A stretch of 64,000 nt of DNA from Chryseobacterium sp. PMSZPI (GCF_002835665.1 NZ_PIZV01000002.1:115097-179096); one strand, 5' to 3'. Positions 25,931 to 34,850 are shown, counted from the first letter of the stretch. Program-made: numbers and translations. The notes: a model not told the origin generated them from the sequence alone.

Positions 25931-27073
25931 TTATAGATTCTTTCTCAGATGCTCCAATGCCTGAATAATTATTTCATCTTTCTTAGCAAAACTAAATCTG
26001 ATGTAATCTGAATTTTGCTTGGAGTTATAAAATGCGGAAAGCGGTAAACAGGCGACTTTTTTCTCAATAGTCAGCCATTTTGAAAATTCTGTATCAGACA
26101 TTGTTTTGGAAATATTTCTGAAATTGACGACTTGAAAAACACTACCTTCTGCCTGTTGTTCTATGTATAAAGGTGTTTCCTTAAGCAGTTCATTAAAGAT
26201 ATTTCTTTTTCTTTGCATCATATTTTGATTGATACTCGGATCAAATATTTCCAGATATTTTGCTAAAGCATATTGAGCAGGAGCATTTGCACTATAAGAA
26301 ATATACTGTTGGTGACACTGAAATGATGTTGTAAGTTCCTCTGAAGCGATCATATAGCTCACTTTCCAGCCGGATGTATGAAACATCTTACCAAAAGAGA
26401 AAATGCAAAATGTTCTGCTCTTAAGCTCCGGATGAAGAAAAGAGCTGTAATGTTCTGCACCATCATAACAATAAGTATCATAAATCTCTTCCGAAATTAA
26501 GTAGATTTCACGATTCTTTATCAATTCATACAACTGATTCCAATCGTCCTTTTTCCATATTTTTCCGGTTGGATTCTGAGGGGAATTAATAATGATTGCT
26601 TTAGTTTTTTCAGAAATATGTTTTTTTAAATTTTCCCAATTTACTGCAAAATTATTATCAAGATCATAATAGACAGGGATTCCTCCATTCATTACAACTG
26701 AAGGGCCATAGGTGTAATAAGATGGCTGGATGATAATAACTTCATCTCCTTGATTTAAAATTGATTTAAGTGCTGTATATAAAGCAAAGGTTGCACAAGG
26801 GACAATCGTAATCTCCTTTTGTTTCAAACGGATGCTATTTTTTCTTTTAAGATTGAAAGAAATAATATTTTCAATCAATAAAGGATTTCCGGCAAGAGGC
26901 TCGTATTGATGATGATTCAGCTCTGCAGATTCCTGCAGAAAGGTTTTCAGTCGTTCATCAATATCAAAATCGGGGAGTCCGAGGGACAGGTCAAAGCTTC
27001 CATGTTTTGTTGCTAACTCGGACATTTCCGTAAAAAAGGAATAATGAGTAAATCCATAAATTTGATTCATCAA
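25931..27073 (-). CDS. PLP-dependent aminotransferase, class I/II (YbdL/methionine-type)
   Basis: A 380-residue fold-type I aminotransferase. Key points are LSLGLPDFDID (substrate loop), YEPLAGNPLLIENI, Tyr in QPSYYTYGP, the PLP-contact NSPQNPTGK and the Schiff-base lysine in FSFGKMFHTSGWKVSY, followed by the C-terminal Arg in YIRFSFAK. The GLPDFD...HHQYEPLAG pattern is closest to YbdL-like methionine/kynurenine aminotransferases. These use methionine, phenylalanine or kynurenine with 2-oxo acids such as the methionine-salvage KMTB; the substrate here is inferred. It stands alone, divergent from the M28 peptidase gene. Confidence 0.9.
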   Translation of the reverse strand: MMNQIYGFTHYSFFTEMSELATKHGSFDLSLGLPDFDIDERLKTFLQESAELNHHQYEPLAGNPLLIENIISFNLKRKNSIRLKQKEITIVPCATFALYTALKSILNQGDEVIIIQPSYYTYGPSVVMNGGIPVYYDLDNNFAVNWENLKKHISEKTKAIIINSPQNPTGKIWKKDDWNQLYELIKNREIYLISEEIYDTYCYDGAEHYSSFLHPELKSRTFCIFSFGKMFHTSGWKVSYMIASEELTTSFQCHQQYISYSANAPAQYALAKYLEIFDPSINQNMMQRKRNIFNELLKETPLYIEQQAEGSVFQVVNFRNISKTMSDTEFSKWLTIEKKVACLPLSAFYNSKQNSDYIRFSFAKKDEIIIQALEHLRKNL

Positions 27074-27158
27074 TTTTGCATTTATATCAAATATATGAAA
27101 AATAACATTTCACTAATGATTAAATAAAATTTGTTATTTTTAAGAAATTTATTTCTAT

Positions 27159-28199
27159 ATGAGAAAAATACTGATTCCGCTATTTGCTATTGCTGTAATG
27201 ACCAGCTGTGGAGCGGTAAAGAATTCTGAAGGAACATCTTCACCATCTATTTCCACCTATCATGATAAAGCATTTTCCGATGCATATGCATCAATTAAAG
27301 CAGAGAACTTAAAAAGGAATCTATACGTCATTGCTTCTGATGAAATGGAGGGAAGAGATACAGGAAGCCCGGGGCAAAAAAAAGCGGGAGAGTATATCGT
27401 TAATTATTATAAAAATTTAGGAATTTCACATCCAAAAGCATTAGGGTCTTATTATCAAAAGGTTCCGTCTGACTTTATGAAAAAAAGAGGGGGAGGAAAC
27501 CTTCCTGATTCTGAAAATATTCTGGCTTTTATTGAAGGAAGTGAAAAACCGGAAGAAATTGTTGTGATTTCCGGACATTACGATCACGTAGGAACAAAGA
27601 ATGGTGTTGTTTATAATGGGGCAGATGATGATGGAAGCGGGACTGTTGCCGTAATGGAGATTGCGAAAGCTTTCCAGGAGGCAAAAAAAGCCGGGAAAGG
27701 CCCTAAAAGGTCAATTTTGTTTCTTCATGTGACGGGAGAAGAACATGGTTTATTTGGTTCTGAATTTTATTCCGACAATCCTGTTTTCCCATTGGCCAAT
27801 ACCGTAGTTGATCTTAATATTGATATGATTGGTCGCGATGATCCTGCCAACAGAGGTAAACAATATGTGTATGTGATTGGATCGGATATGTTGAGTTCTC
27901 AGCTGAAAGTAATTAATGAAGCTGCCAATAAGAAAACCAATAATCTGGAATTAAATTATAAATATGACGATCTTAATGATCCTGAACAACTTTATTATCG
28001 TTCCGACCATTATAATTTTGCAAAACATAATATTCCGGTTGCATTTTTCTTTGACGGAATTCATGAAGATTATCACAAGCCAACAGATAAACCTGATAAA
28101 ATTGATTATCCGCTTTTACAAAAAAGGGCACAGCTTATTTTTACCACAGCATGGGATATTGCCAACAGGGCAGAAAGAATTATCGTTGATAAAAAATAG
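27159..28199 (+). CDS. M28 family metallopeptidase lipoprotein (copy 1)
   Basis: A 346-residue envelope protein. The signal peptide ends in a lipobox, VMTSCG (Cys about 17), so it should be lipid-anchored. The M28 peptidase core holds zinc ligands and catalytic residues in GHYDHVG, NGADDDGSGTVAVME, TGEEHGLFGS, DMIGRDDP and HEDYHKPTDKPDKI. M28 enzymes are aminopeptidases or related exopeptidases with two zinc ions. The sequence is strikingly similar to the next gene, with the C-terminal 150 residues almost identical. The copy lies divergent from the aminotransferase gene, 85 bp away. Confidence 0.93.
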   Translation: MRKILIPLFAIAVMTSCGAVKNSEGTSSPSISTYHDKAFSDAYASIKAENLKRNLYVIASDEMEGRDTGSPGQKKAGEYIVNYYKNLGISHPKALGSYYQKVPSDFMKKRGGGNLPDSENILAFIEGSEKPEEIVVISGHYDHVGTKNGVVYNGADDDGSGTVAVMEIAKAFQEAKKAGKGPKRSILFLHVTGEEHGLFGSEFYSDNPVFPLANTVVDLNIDMIGRDDPANRGKQYVYVIGSDMLSSQLKVINEAANKKTNNLELNYKYDDLNDPEQLYYRSDHYNFAKHNIPVAFFFDGIHEDYHKPTDKPDKIDYPLLQKRAQLIFTTAWDIANRAERIIVDKK

Positions 28200-28243
28200 T
28201 GTGAACCGTAAAGTATCCATTCTTAGAAATGGATAATCCAATA

Positions 28244-28293
28244 AAAAAATTGCCACAAATACATACTTAACAGTGTTTTCGTGGCAATTTTTT
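28244..28293 (+). terminator. Terminator between the two M28 genes
   Basis: AAAAAATTGCCAC (28244-28256) pairs with GTGGCAATTTTTT (28281-28293) over a 24-nt loop. It separates the two peptidase genes into independent transcription units. Confidence 0.8.
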
Positions 28294-28549
28294 ATGAATG
28301 TATAAAATGAAAATTCAACAACAAATTTCTTTTATTTTTGTGAATAGGTTGTCGTTTTTGATTTTTTAATTTGAAATATTTACTTGTATTGAATGGATGC
28401 ATTAGGCTAATCATTATTTTTACTTTAGAATGATAATTTGTTCTTTGTAAATAAGGGAAGCTTTTAAACGAAAAGTAATTTTTAATGTATTATTTTATAA
28501 TATGTAAAGGAGTAGGGATAATTTATTAGATTTAGAAAAAATATTTTGT
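28294..28549. other. Promoter region of the second M28 gene
   Basis: About 250 AT-rich bases, in a 350-base gap between the two M28 genes, with no coding frame. Several T-rich stretches could act as promoter, but I see no TAnnTTTG box at a clean distance from the ATG at 28550. Confidence 0.4.
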
Positions 28550-29575
28550 ATGAAAAAATTACTTACTCCGTTATTATTTCTGGCTCTGATGGCTGGCTGT
28601 GGCACATCTGATAATTCTGATGAAACTTCATCTTCCGCAAACGACAATGGATTTGCAAATGCTTATAAAATGATCAGAGCAGAAGATTTAAAGAAAAACC
28701 TGTATATTATTGCTTCTGATGAGATGGAAGGAAGAAATACAGGAAGTAAAGGCCAGAAAAAAGCAGGTGAATATATCATTAACTACTATAAAAATTTAGG
28801 AATTTCATATCCTAAATCTTTAGGTTCTTATTATCAAAAAGTGCCGGCAGCGTTTCTGAATCAAAATGGCGGAAATCTTCCTGATTCTGAAAATATTATG
28901 GCATTCATTGAAGGAAACGAAAAACCGAATGAAATTGTGGTGGTGTCTGCTCACTATGACCATGTGGGGATCATAAATGGAGTAATATATAATGGTGCAG
29001 ATGATGACGGAAGTGGAACTGTTGCTGTTATGGAGATGGCAAAAGCATTTCAGGAAGCTAAGAATAAAGGAAAAGGCCCTAAAAGATCCGTATTGTTTCT
29101 TCATGTAACAGGAGAAGAATATGGTTTGTTTGGTTCCCTGTATTATACTAAGAATCCTGTCTTTCCATTGGCTAATACTGTGGTAGACCTTAATATCGAT
29201 ATGATTGGTCGTGATGACCCTGCTAACAAAGGAAAGCAATATGTGTATGTAATTGGATCGGACATGTTGAGCTCCCAGCTTAAAGTGATCAATGAAGCTG
29301 CTAATAAGAAAACCAATAATCTGGAATTGAATTATAAATATGACGATCTTAATGATCCTGAGAAACTTTATTACCGTTCCGATCATTATAATTTTGCTAA
29401 AAATAATATTCCGATTGCGTTTTTCTTTGACGGAATTCATGAGGATTATCACAAACCAACAGATAAACCGGATAAAATTGATTATCCGCTCTTAGAAAAA
29501 AGAACCCAGCTTATTTTTACCACAGCATGGGATATTGCTAATAGAGCAGAGAGAATTATCGTTGACAAAAAATAA
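28550..29575 (+). CDS. M28 family metallopeptidase lipoprotein (copy 2)
   Basis: A 341-residue paralogue of the preceding gene. Lipobox MAGCG (Cys about 17) follows a short signal. The same zinc and catalytic motifs occur: AHYDHVG (Ala in place of Gly at the first position), NGADDDGSG, TGEEYGLFGS, DMIGRDDP and HEDYHKPTDK. The first 90 residues differ most; the last 150 are almost identical to copy 1. A stretch of roughly 900 bp is duplicated in tandem. Different N-terminal and signal regions suggest divergence after duplication while the catalytic part stayed alike, possibly by gene conversion. Confidence 0.92.
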   Translation: MKKLLTPLLFLALMAGCGTSDNSDETSSSANDNGFANAYKMIRAEDLKKNLYIIASDEMEGRNTGSKGQKKAGEYIINYYKNLGISYPKSLGSYYQKVPAAFLNQNGGNLPDSENIMAFIEGNEKPNEIVVVSAHYDHVGIINGVIYNGADDDGSGTVAVMEMAKAFQEAKNKGKGPKRSVLFLHVTGEEYGLFGSLYYTKNPVFPLANTVVDLNIDMIGRDDPANKGKQYVYVIGSDMLSSQLKVINEAANKKTNNLELNYKYDDLNDPEKLYYRSDHYNFAKNNIPIAFFFDGIHEDYHKPTDKPDKIDYPLLEKRTQLIFTTAWDIANRAERIIVDKK

Positions 29576-29784
29576 TAATGGTAATTATATACAATTTTAG
29601 ACTAATGCAGTTATTTTAGTATTATGAACCTGTCATTCTGAATGTAACGAAGTGAAATGAAGAATCTAAGCCAGATTATGAGATTCTTTTGAACTGCGTT
29701 CGCAAGACCTTCAGTCTGTGTCAGAAATCGAAGGTTCGACGTAGTCAATGACAGTGGTGTAAAATTGTATATAGTCACCATAAT
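29575..29784. repeat. 210-bp element with 25-bp terminal inverted repeats and a REP-like core
   Basis: The ends 29575-29599 and 29760-29784 are reverse complements over 25 bp with three mismatches, sharing a perfect 14-bp TATATACAATTTTA core. The interior (29631-29757) begins with tgtcattctgaa and ends with caatgacag, a REP-like unit, and contains aacgaagtgaaatgaagaatctaagcc. The left arm overlaps the stop codon of the M28 copy 2 gene. No transposase is encoded, so this is a MITE-like or large REP structure. Confidence 0.6.
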
Positions 29785-29882
29785 AATTATTACAATAAAC
29801 ATATTGAGTCTCCTCGGTTGACATCACTGGATGATAAAACTAAGTTTTGTAATATCAAAAAAATAAACAGAAAAATTAACTT

Positions 29883-29932
29883 AAAGAGATTGTCTCAAAC
29901 GCCTATGATTAGATTCTTGAGACAATCTCTTT
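29883..29932 (+). terminator. 16-bp stem-loop directly before the endonuclease V gene
   Basis: AAAGAGATTGTCTCAA (29883-29898) is exactly complementary to TTGAGACAATCTCTTT (29917-29932), loop 18 nt, followed by TTAATAA. It is shaped like a rho-independent terminator and could end transcription coming from the M28 gene. However, it lies only 15 bp before the ATG at 29948, so a leader attenuator is also possible. Confidence 0.65.
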
Positions 29933-29947
29933 TAATAAATTAATACC

Positions 29948-30448
29948 ATGATTTACGCGTTTGACACCTACTATTATGAAAATTATGCCAATACAGTATG
30001 CATAGCCTTCAAAGATTGGAATTCTGCAAACGAAACAGAAATTTTTACGGAACAGACTCCTATAAGCTCAGCATATGAAAGTGGTGCTTTTTATAAAAGA
30101 GAATTACCTTGTATCGTAAGTTTATTAAAGAAAATAGTTTTAAAACAAGGAGACATTATTCTTGTTGATGGATATGTTAGTCTTGATGATAATGGTAAAA
30201 TGGGATTGGGTGGATATCTTTATGAAGCTTTAAACAGGCAATATCCTGTTGTTGGTGTTGCGAAAAATGAATTTACAGCTCCTGATGCTCAAAGAAGAAA
30301 AGTCTATCGGGGAGAAAGCAAAACACCATTATTTCTTACTGCGAAAGGGGTAGATGTTGATGAGATAAAGCATAATGTTGAACAAATGTATGGGGAATTC
30401 AGAATACCTGCACTATTGAAAAAACTGGATCAATTAAGCAGGATATAA
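29948..30448 (+). CDS. Compact, divergent endonuclease V-like protein
   Basis: A 166-residue protein; classic endonuclease V (Nfi) is about 220-230. Aligning by motif, Asp6 (IYAFD), Glu52 (YKRELP) and Asp74 (LVDGYV) match the three catalytic acidic residues, and GLGGYLYEALNRQYPVVGVAKNEF matches the family core. The lesion-probing wedge, normally PYIPG, reads AYESG (42-46). The late His in the PTRxAH motif is Asp here (FRIPALLKKLD). It may act on inosine- or uracil-containing nucleic acid, or have another role. I infer the fold and remain unsure of activity. Confidence 0.75.
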   Translation: MIYAFDTYYYENYANTVCIAFKDWNSANETEIFTEQTPISSAYESGAFYKRELPCIVSLLKKIVLKQGDIILVDGYVSLDDNGKMGLGGYLYEALNRQYPVVGVAKNEFTAPDAQRRKVYRGESKTPLFLTAKGVDVDEIKHNVEQMYGEFRIPALLKKLDQLSRI

Positions 30449-30602
30449 AGTTCATAAACAAAAAGTTCAGTTTAGAAATTTGACACTGTCATATTGATTG
30501 CATATTAGTTGAAAGTTATTTTCAATTTATTTTTTAATGAAGCTGTTTAAACTTTTATATTGATTATTTTCAACCATTTAAGTTTTTTTAAAACTAGTTA
30601 AA

Positions 30603-30673
30603 CAAACTTACCTAAGTGAAATAAAGTGTTTTAAAAATGAAAACTTCTGTGGTTTATAAAGTTTAAACAACTT
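30603..30673 (+). repeat. Dispersed 70-bp repeat, copy 1
   Basis: The piece from caaacttacctaagtgaa to aaagtttaaacaactt is roughly 80% identical to the reverse complement of 35542-35615 (shared cores taagtgaa, taaagtgtttt, aaaatgaaa, cttct, gtttataaagtttaaac). The two copies are in opposite orientation around the helicase, DUF1569 and GNAT genes. Confidence 0.65.
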
Positions 30674-30759
30674 TAATGTATTGATCAGTAAATATTAATA
30701 AACTGATAAATATCACTACATTCTTATTTTTATTAATTCTAAATAAATATAAATTTGTC

Positions 30760-30872
30760 TCAACAAAAAAATAACTACTCTGTTGGTGAAAGCACTAAAA
30801 ACACACATTTAATCATATCCATATCAATTTTTGTTTTTTTAAACCGGCAGACTACTATCTGTCGGTTTTTGT
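30760..30872 (+). ncRNA. Candidate small RNA of about 110 nt
   Basis: A TAAATTTG box (30750-30757, TAnnTTTG consensus) and a downstream stem-loop with U-run (AAACCGGCAG / CTGTCGGTTT, 30841-30860) bracket about 110 nt with no good open frame. I do not recognise a known family. A 73-codon TTG-started frame runs through the terminator and is rejected. Confidence 0.3.
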
Positions 30873-30873
30873 T
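30841..30873 (+). terminator. Terminator-like stem-loop
   Basis: AAACCGGCAG (30841-30850) and CTGTCGGTTT (30859-30868) form a 10-bp stem with one G-U pair and an 8-nt loop, then TTGTTT. It is about 40 bp before the convergent helicase gene end, and may also serve that gene poorly from the other side. Confidence 0.7.
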
Positions 30874-30908
30874 TGAACATATATATTGTATCTGGTTGTG
30901 CTATGTTT

Positions 30909-33900
30909 TTAATTATCAAGTATTTCAAGAAGATCTTGTTTTGACAGTCCTTGGAATTTTTTACCATCTGTTGTGAGAAGGTTTTGTGCTAAATGTTTTT
31001 TCTTTTGCTGAAGTGTTACTATTTTCTCCTCTACGGTATCTGAACAAATCATCCGAACGGCAATAACATTTTTAGTTTGTCCTATACGGTAACTTCTGTC
31101 AATCGCCTGATTTTCGATAGCAGGATTCCACCATGGATCAATCAGGTATATGTAATCGGCCTGAGTAAGGTTGAGTCCTACACCTCCTGCTTTTAAGCTG
31201 ATGAGAAATACCCGGATCTCATCATTATTCTGGAAACTATGAACTCTTTCACCTCTGTCTTTGGTTTGGCCTGTAAGGTATTCAAATGGAATTCCATGGT
31301 GCTCCAGTTTTGCCTTTACAAGTTCTAGCATTCCGACAAATTGTGAGAAAACCAGTATTTTATGGTCTTTGGATTTTCCTAAAATTTGTTCCATCAGAAT
31401 CTCAATTTTTACAGCATGCTCTCCTGAATATCCTTCCTTTAAAAGAATGGGCGAGTTACAGATCTGCCTGAGTCTGGTGAGACCGGTAAGAACATGCATA
31501 CTGTTTTTGTTGAGATCATCATCGTCATTTGCTGCAATGAATTCACGAAGTTCCGTTTCATAGGCATCGTATATTTTTCGCTGTTCAGCATTCATTTCAC
31601 AGTAAATGACAGTTTCTGTTTTTTCAGGAAGTTCTTTAGCGACTTGTTTCTTGGTTCTTCTCAGAATGAAAGGTTTTATTTTCTGCTGAAGTTCTATAGC
31701 CCTTTTACTGTATTCAAATTTATCGATAGGGATAGCATAAATATCCTTGAAATATTGTTTACTTCCTAATAATCCCGGGCAGGCAAATGAAAGCTGGCTG
31801 TAGAGATCAAAAGTGTTATTTTCAATTGGGGTACCTGTTAATACAACTCTGTTTCTAGACTGGAGCAGTCTTGCGGCCTTATACCTTTCAGAATTCGGAT
31901 TTTTAATAGTTTGGGATTCATCAAGAAAAATATAATTAAAACAAAAGGTTTTCAGAAATCGGATATCGGAAAGTAGCATACCATAGCTGGTAAGTACAAT
32001 CTCATGATCAGAGAAATGCATAGCAGATTTTTGCCTGTCTGCTCCATAATGAACGAATACTTTTATAGAAGGCGCAAACTTTTCGATTTCTTCCTGCCAA
32101 TTAAAAAGTAGGGATGTGGGTACCACAACAAGATTGGTTGTGTGCCCTCGTTTTTCTCTTTGTGATAGAATAAAAGCAAGAACCTGAAGGGTTTTTCCAA
32201 GTCCCATATCATCTGCCAGGCAACCACCAAAATTAAAATCGTCAAGAAAATTAAGCCAATTTAAGCCATCGTGTTGATAGTCTCTCAATTCAGCCTTTAA
32301 TTCGGATGGAACCTTGATTTTGGGAATATTTTTGTTAGTATAAAACTTCGATGAATAAGAATTGATTTCGTCTTTAACTTCTTCACTTAAAATCTCTTTT
32401 TCAAAAAGAGAAGATATCTCAGTAAAATTGATTTTTGGAATTTTTAATAGCTCTTCATCAATTTCTCCGGCTTGAAAATAGGCCGCCATTTTATTCATCC
32501 ATTCTTCCGGAAGAATTCCCAACGTACCATCATCCAGTTGAACGAATTTGCTTTTATTCCTGATTGTCCTGTGAAGCTGTTTTAAAGAAGCTTCTTTTTG
32601 TCCGAATCTTACTTTTAATTTAGCATTGAACCAATCCAGCCCACTGGTGATCTGGATGTTGATTTTGGCTCGATGTGGGTTCAGGTGATTGTTTTTCAGT
32701 TCATTAAATCCTAGGATACTTACCCCTTCATTTCTCCAGATTTCAAAAGCATTAAGGAACCAATTGTTTTCCAGAAACTTATCTCTGTGAAGATAGAAAT
32801 ATTGATATCCATCCATTTGCTCTTCGAAATCAGGATGTTGTTGCATCACTAAAGAGGTAAAGCGGGCTTCGAGAGCATCATTTCTTTCAACTTTGAATAG
32901 ATTCCCATTTTGATCGGTGTCGAAAAGCTGCTTTCTTGAATAGACCGGAACTTCCAGTTCTCCATACCTGATCACTGGGGTAATGCCGATATAATTTTCC
33001 TGTTGACGTAGATAAATAATTTTTTCGACAGTAAAATCCTTGGCTTCAAGTTGTACTTCCGTTGCGGATTGTATATAGCTGTAATTTATGTGAATACGTT
33101 CTTCGAGAGAAGATAAAATAGAGGTCATAAAATCTTCATATTTGGAAGAATGTATTAATAATATCTCATGATTGGTTTTAAAATATTTAATGACCCGAAG
33201 CATATCCGGATCACTTATGAAGCTGAAAGTGTTTTCGTTAAATACAAAATATTCATTCCGAAGGATGATGTTTTTAAAAGGAATGGAACGATCATTACAC
33301 AGGAGTTCTCCGGTGATTTCATAAAACGGATCTTTCTTAAATACAGAAAGTTGAACCTTAGCATCTAAAGTATTAAGTGTAATAGGTACAAGGGATTTGT
33401 TTGAGATGGTTTCCGCAATTTCACGATCGTGATAAAAGACTTCCAGGCCCAGAGGATTCTGTACAATTAATTTTAAAGCTTCGAGTTCTGCAGGATTATA
33501 ATCTTCGTTATAATTATTTTGAAATGCTGAGATAGCAGTATAAAATTTAATCTCTAACGGTTTTTCTGCTTTCCAAATCAGTTGCATGGTATCCACAGGA
33601 TTTACCGGATTTTTAATTTTACCGGTTTGGGTCATTTCTGATTCCATCAATGAAAAAATCAGATGATTGTAATAGCGATGTTTGCTGATGACCAATATTT
33701 GTTTTTTCCCTGTTTCCGATAAAGAAAGCTCTTCCAATGGAGAGGTCTGCTGGGGAAGTAAATCTCTTTTAAGCGTTAGCTCATCTATCTGGAGCATTTC
33801 TTTGATCTTGGGTGAAATTTCAATTTTTCCATCAACATATTCAGGCTGAAAATAAACATCAAGATCCGGCTCGTTTTCCAGACCGTAACCCTTAGCCTTG

Positions 33901-34238
33901 ATCATTAATGTTTTTTTGCGAAGTAATTCATCAAAAAAAATACGATAATTCCTTTCTTCTAAAATACAATGGATAATTTCAGCGCGATGTATACAAAGTT
34001 TATCCTGATGGTCACAAGTACAGGAGCAGAGTAGTGAATTTCCAATTTTGCTTATGGTAACATATGGAAATTCCTGTAGAGATGATTTGGTAAATACTCC
34101 GGTATTATTTTCAATACTAATGGGGTATATGCTATGAAAATCTTTAGTCTCTATAAAAGAACTTTCTGTAGTATGTTTTAAAAGATCATATACGGAAAGG
34201 GTACCGATATTAATGTTTTCAAGAATATATTCTGCCAT
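30909..34238 (-). CDS. SNF2-family helicase with SWIM zinc finger
   Basis: A 1109-residue cytoplasmic protein. A SWIM-type zinc finger lies near the N-terminus (SCTCDHQDKLCIHRAEI). A long alpha/beta middle region follows, then a SNF2 ATPase core in the C-terminal half: LADDMGLGKTLQ (motif I), LDESQTIKN (motif II, Ser-Gln in place of Ala-His), LTGTPIEN, ILVFSQF and DRSYRIGQTKNVIAVRMI (motif VI). The pattern matches bacterial RapA/HepA-like and SWIM-SNF2 proteins, which remodel nucleoprotein complexes. I use the ATG at 34238 in place of one 33 bp upstream, because MAEYILENINIG fits the family start. Role is uncertain. Confidence 0.93.
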   Translation of the reverse strand: MAEYILENINIGTLSVYDLLKHTTESSFIETKDFHSIYPISIENNTGVFTKSSLQEFPYVTISKIGNSLLCSCTCDHQDKLCIHRAEIIHCILEERNYRIFFDELLRKKTLMIKAKGYGLENEPDLDVYFQPEYVDGKIEISPKIKEMLQIDELTLKRDLLPQQTSPLEELSLSETGKKQILVISKHRYYNHLIFSLMESEMTQTGKIKNPVNPVDTMQLIWKAEKPLEIKFYTAISAFQNNYNEDYNPAELEALKLIVQNPLGLEVFYHDREIAETISNKSLVPITLNTLDAKVQLSVFKKDPFYEITGELLCNDRSIPFKNIILRNEYFVFNENTFSFISDPDMLRVIKYFKTNHEILLIHSSKYEDFMTSILSSLEERIHINYSYIQSATEVQLEAKDFTVEKIIYLRQQENYIGITPVIRYGELEVPVYSRKQLFDTDQNGNLFKVERNDALEARFTSLVMQQHPDFEEQMDGYQYFYLHRDKFLENNWFLNAFEIWRNEGVSILGFNELKNNHLNPHRAKINIQITSGLDWFNAKLKVRFGQKEASLKQLHRTIRNKSKFVQLDDGTLGILPEEWMNKMAAYFQAGEIDEELLKIPKINFTEISSLFEKEILSEEVKDEINSYSSKFYTNKNIPKIKVPSELKAELRDYQHDGLNWLNFLDDFNFGGCLADDMGLGKTLQVLAFILSQREKRGHTTNLVVVPTSLLFNWQEEIEKFAPSIKVFVHYGADRQKSAMHFSDHEIVLTSYGMLLSDIRFLKTFCFNYIFLDESQTIKNPNSERYKAARLLQSRNRVVLTGTPIENNTFDLYSQLSFACPGLLGSKQYFKDIYAIPIDKFEYSKRAIELQQKIKPFILRRTKKQVAKELPEKTETVIYCEMNAEQRKIYDAYETELREFIAANDDDDLNKNSMHVLTGLTRLRQICNSPILLKEGYSGEHAVKIEILMEQILGKSKDHKILVFSQFVGMLELVKAKLEHHGIPFEYLTGQTKDRGERVHSFQNNDEIRVFLISLKAGGVGLNLTQADYIYLIDPWWNPAIENQAIDRSYRIGQTKNVIAVRMICSDTVEEKIVTLQQKKKHLAQNLLTTDGKKFQGLSKQDLLEILDN

Positions 34239-34365
34239 AACAATTGATGGAACAAACTTACGAAAAAACAAGGGAACAGAATAAGAAGATTATAGGAGGA
34301 GCTTTGACAGGTTGGAGAAAAATTACTGCTTAATTTTTAAAAACCAAGATAATATGTAAATATTG

Positions 34366-34818
34366 CTACACCCCGAATTGTCTTAAATGATGATCCATAT
34401 GTTTATAAGCAGCAATTCCCCATTCGTTAGTTGAAATATTGCCAAAAGCAGGATGAGTAAGAGTTAAAGGACGAGTATTGGTTGGGAACTGTTGAATTAA
34501 ATGAATAAATTCATTTTTTTGGTTTTCAAAATCAATGCTGTCGACTTTTCCTTTTGTTTCGTGTCTGGCTTCCCCCTTAATGTTCTTTTTAAAATCAGAA
34601 GCGATATAGAGTGCCAGAATTCTTAACAAATATTCTTTTAAAGTAGTTCTGTGGTTTTCCCTGCTTTCTTTCAAAATCTGCTTGTTGCATGAATTACAAT
34701 GTAAAAGCATTTCGCTGGCTGTCATTTCTCCCCATTGCGGTTGATGAGTAGCCGATAAATTATTGATTCTTGCAATAATTGAAGTTGAGGCTTCTTTTGT
34801 TAAAAGATTTTTTTTCAT
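34366..34818 (-). CDS. DUF1569 (DinB-like) family protein
   Basis: A 150-residue four-helix-bundle-type protein. It shows QPQWGEMTASEMLLHCNSCNKQIL and the C-terminal NEWGIAAYKHMDHHLRQFGV, the typical DUF1569 pattern in which His residues line a DinB-like metal site. A second member of the family is at 46584-47045. DinB-superfamily proteins include thiol transferases; the role of DUF1569 is unknown. It is 33 bp downstream of the GNAT gene on the same strand, so the two are likely co-transcribed. Confidence 0.85.
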   Translation of the reverse strand: MKKNLLTKEASTSIIARINNLSATHQPQWGEMTASEMLLHCNSCNKQILKESRENHRTTLKEYLLRILALYIASDFKKNIKGEARHETKGKVDSIDFENQKNEFIHLIQQFPTNTRPLTLTHPAFGNISTNEWGIAAYKHMDHHLRQFGV

Positions 34819-34850
34819 GGAGATTATCTTGTGGTGAAAATAAAATTAAG

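Larger units (their letters stand above)
30449..30908. other. Intergenic region with a dispersed repeat and a possible small RNA
   Basis: About 460 bases without a supported gene. It contains a copy of a dispersed repeat (30603-30673) related to one at 35542-35615, a TAAATTTG box (30750-30757) and a terminator-like hairpin (30841-30868), which together could delimit a short RNA. Confidence 0.5.

Noticed and set aside
28820..29452. Long minus-strand frame (210 codons) opposite the second M28 gene
   Set aside because: It is fully antisense to a strongly supported peptidase gene. The paralogous region opposite copy 1 has no matching long frame, so the frame is a by-product of coding bias.
30755..30976. 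73-codon TTG-started frame near the helicase end
   Set aside because: It runs through a terminator-like hairpin and overlaps the helicase 3' end; a short RNA is a better guess.
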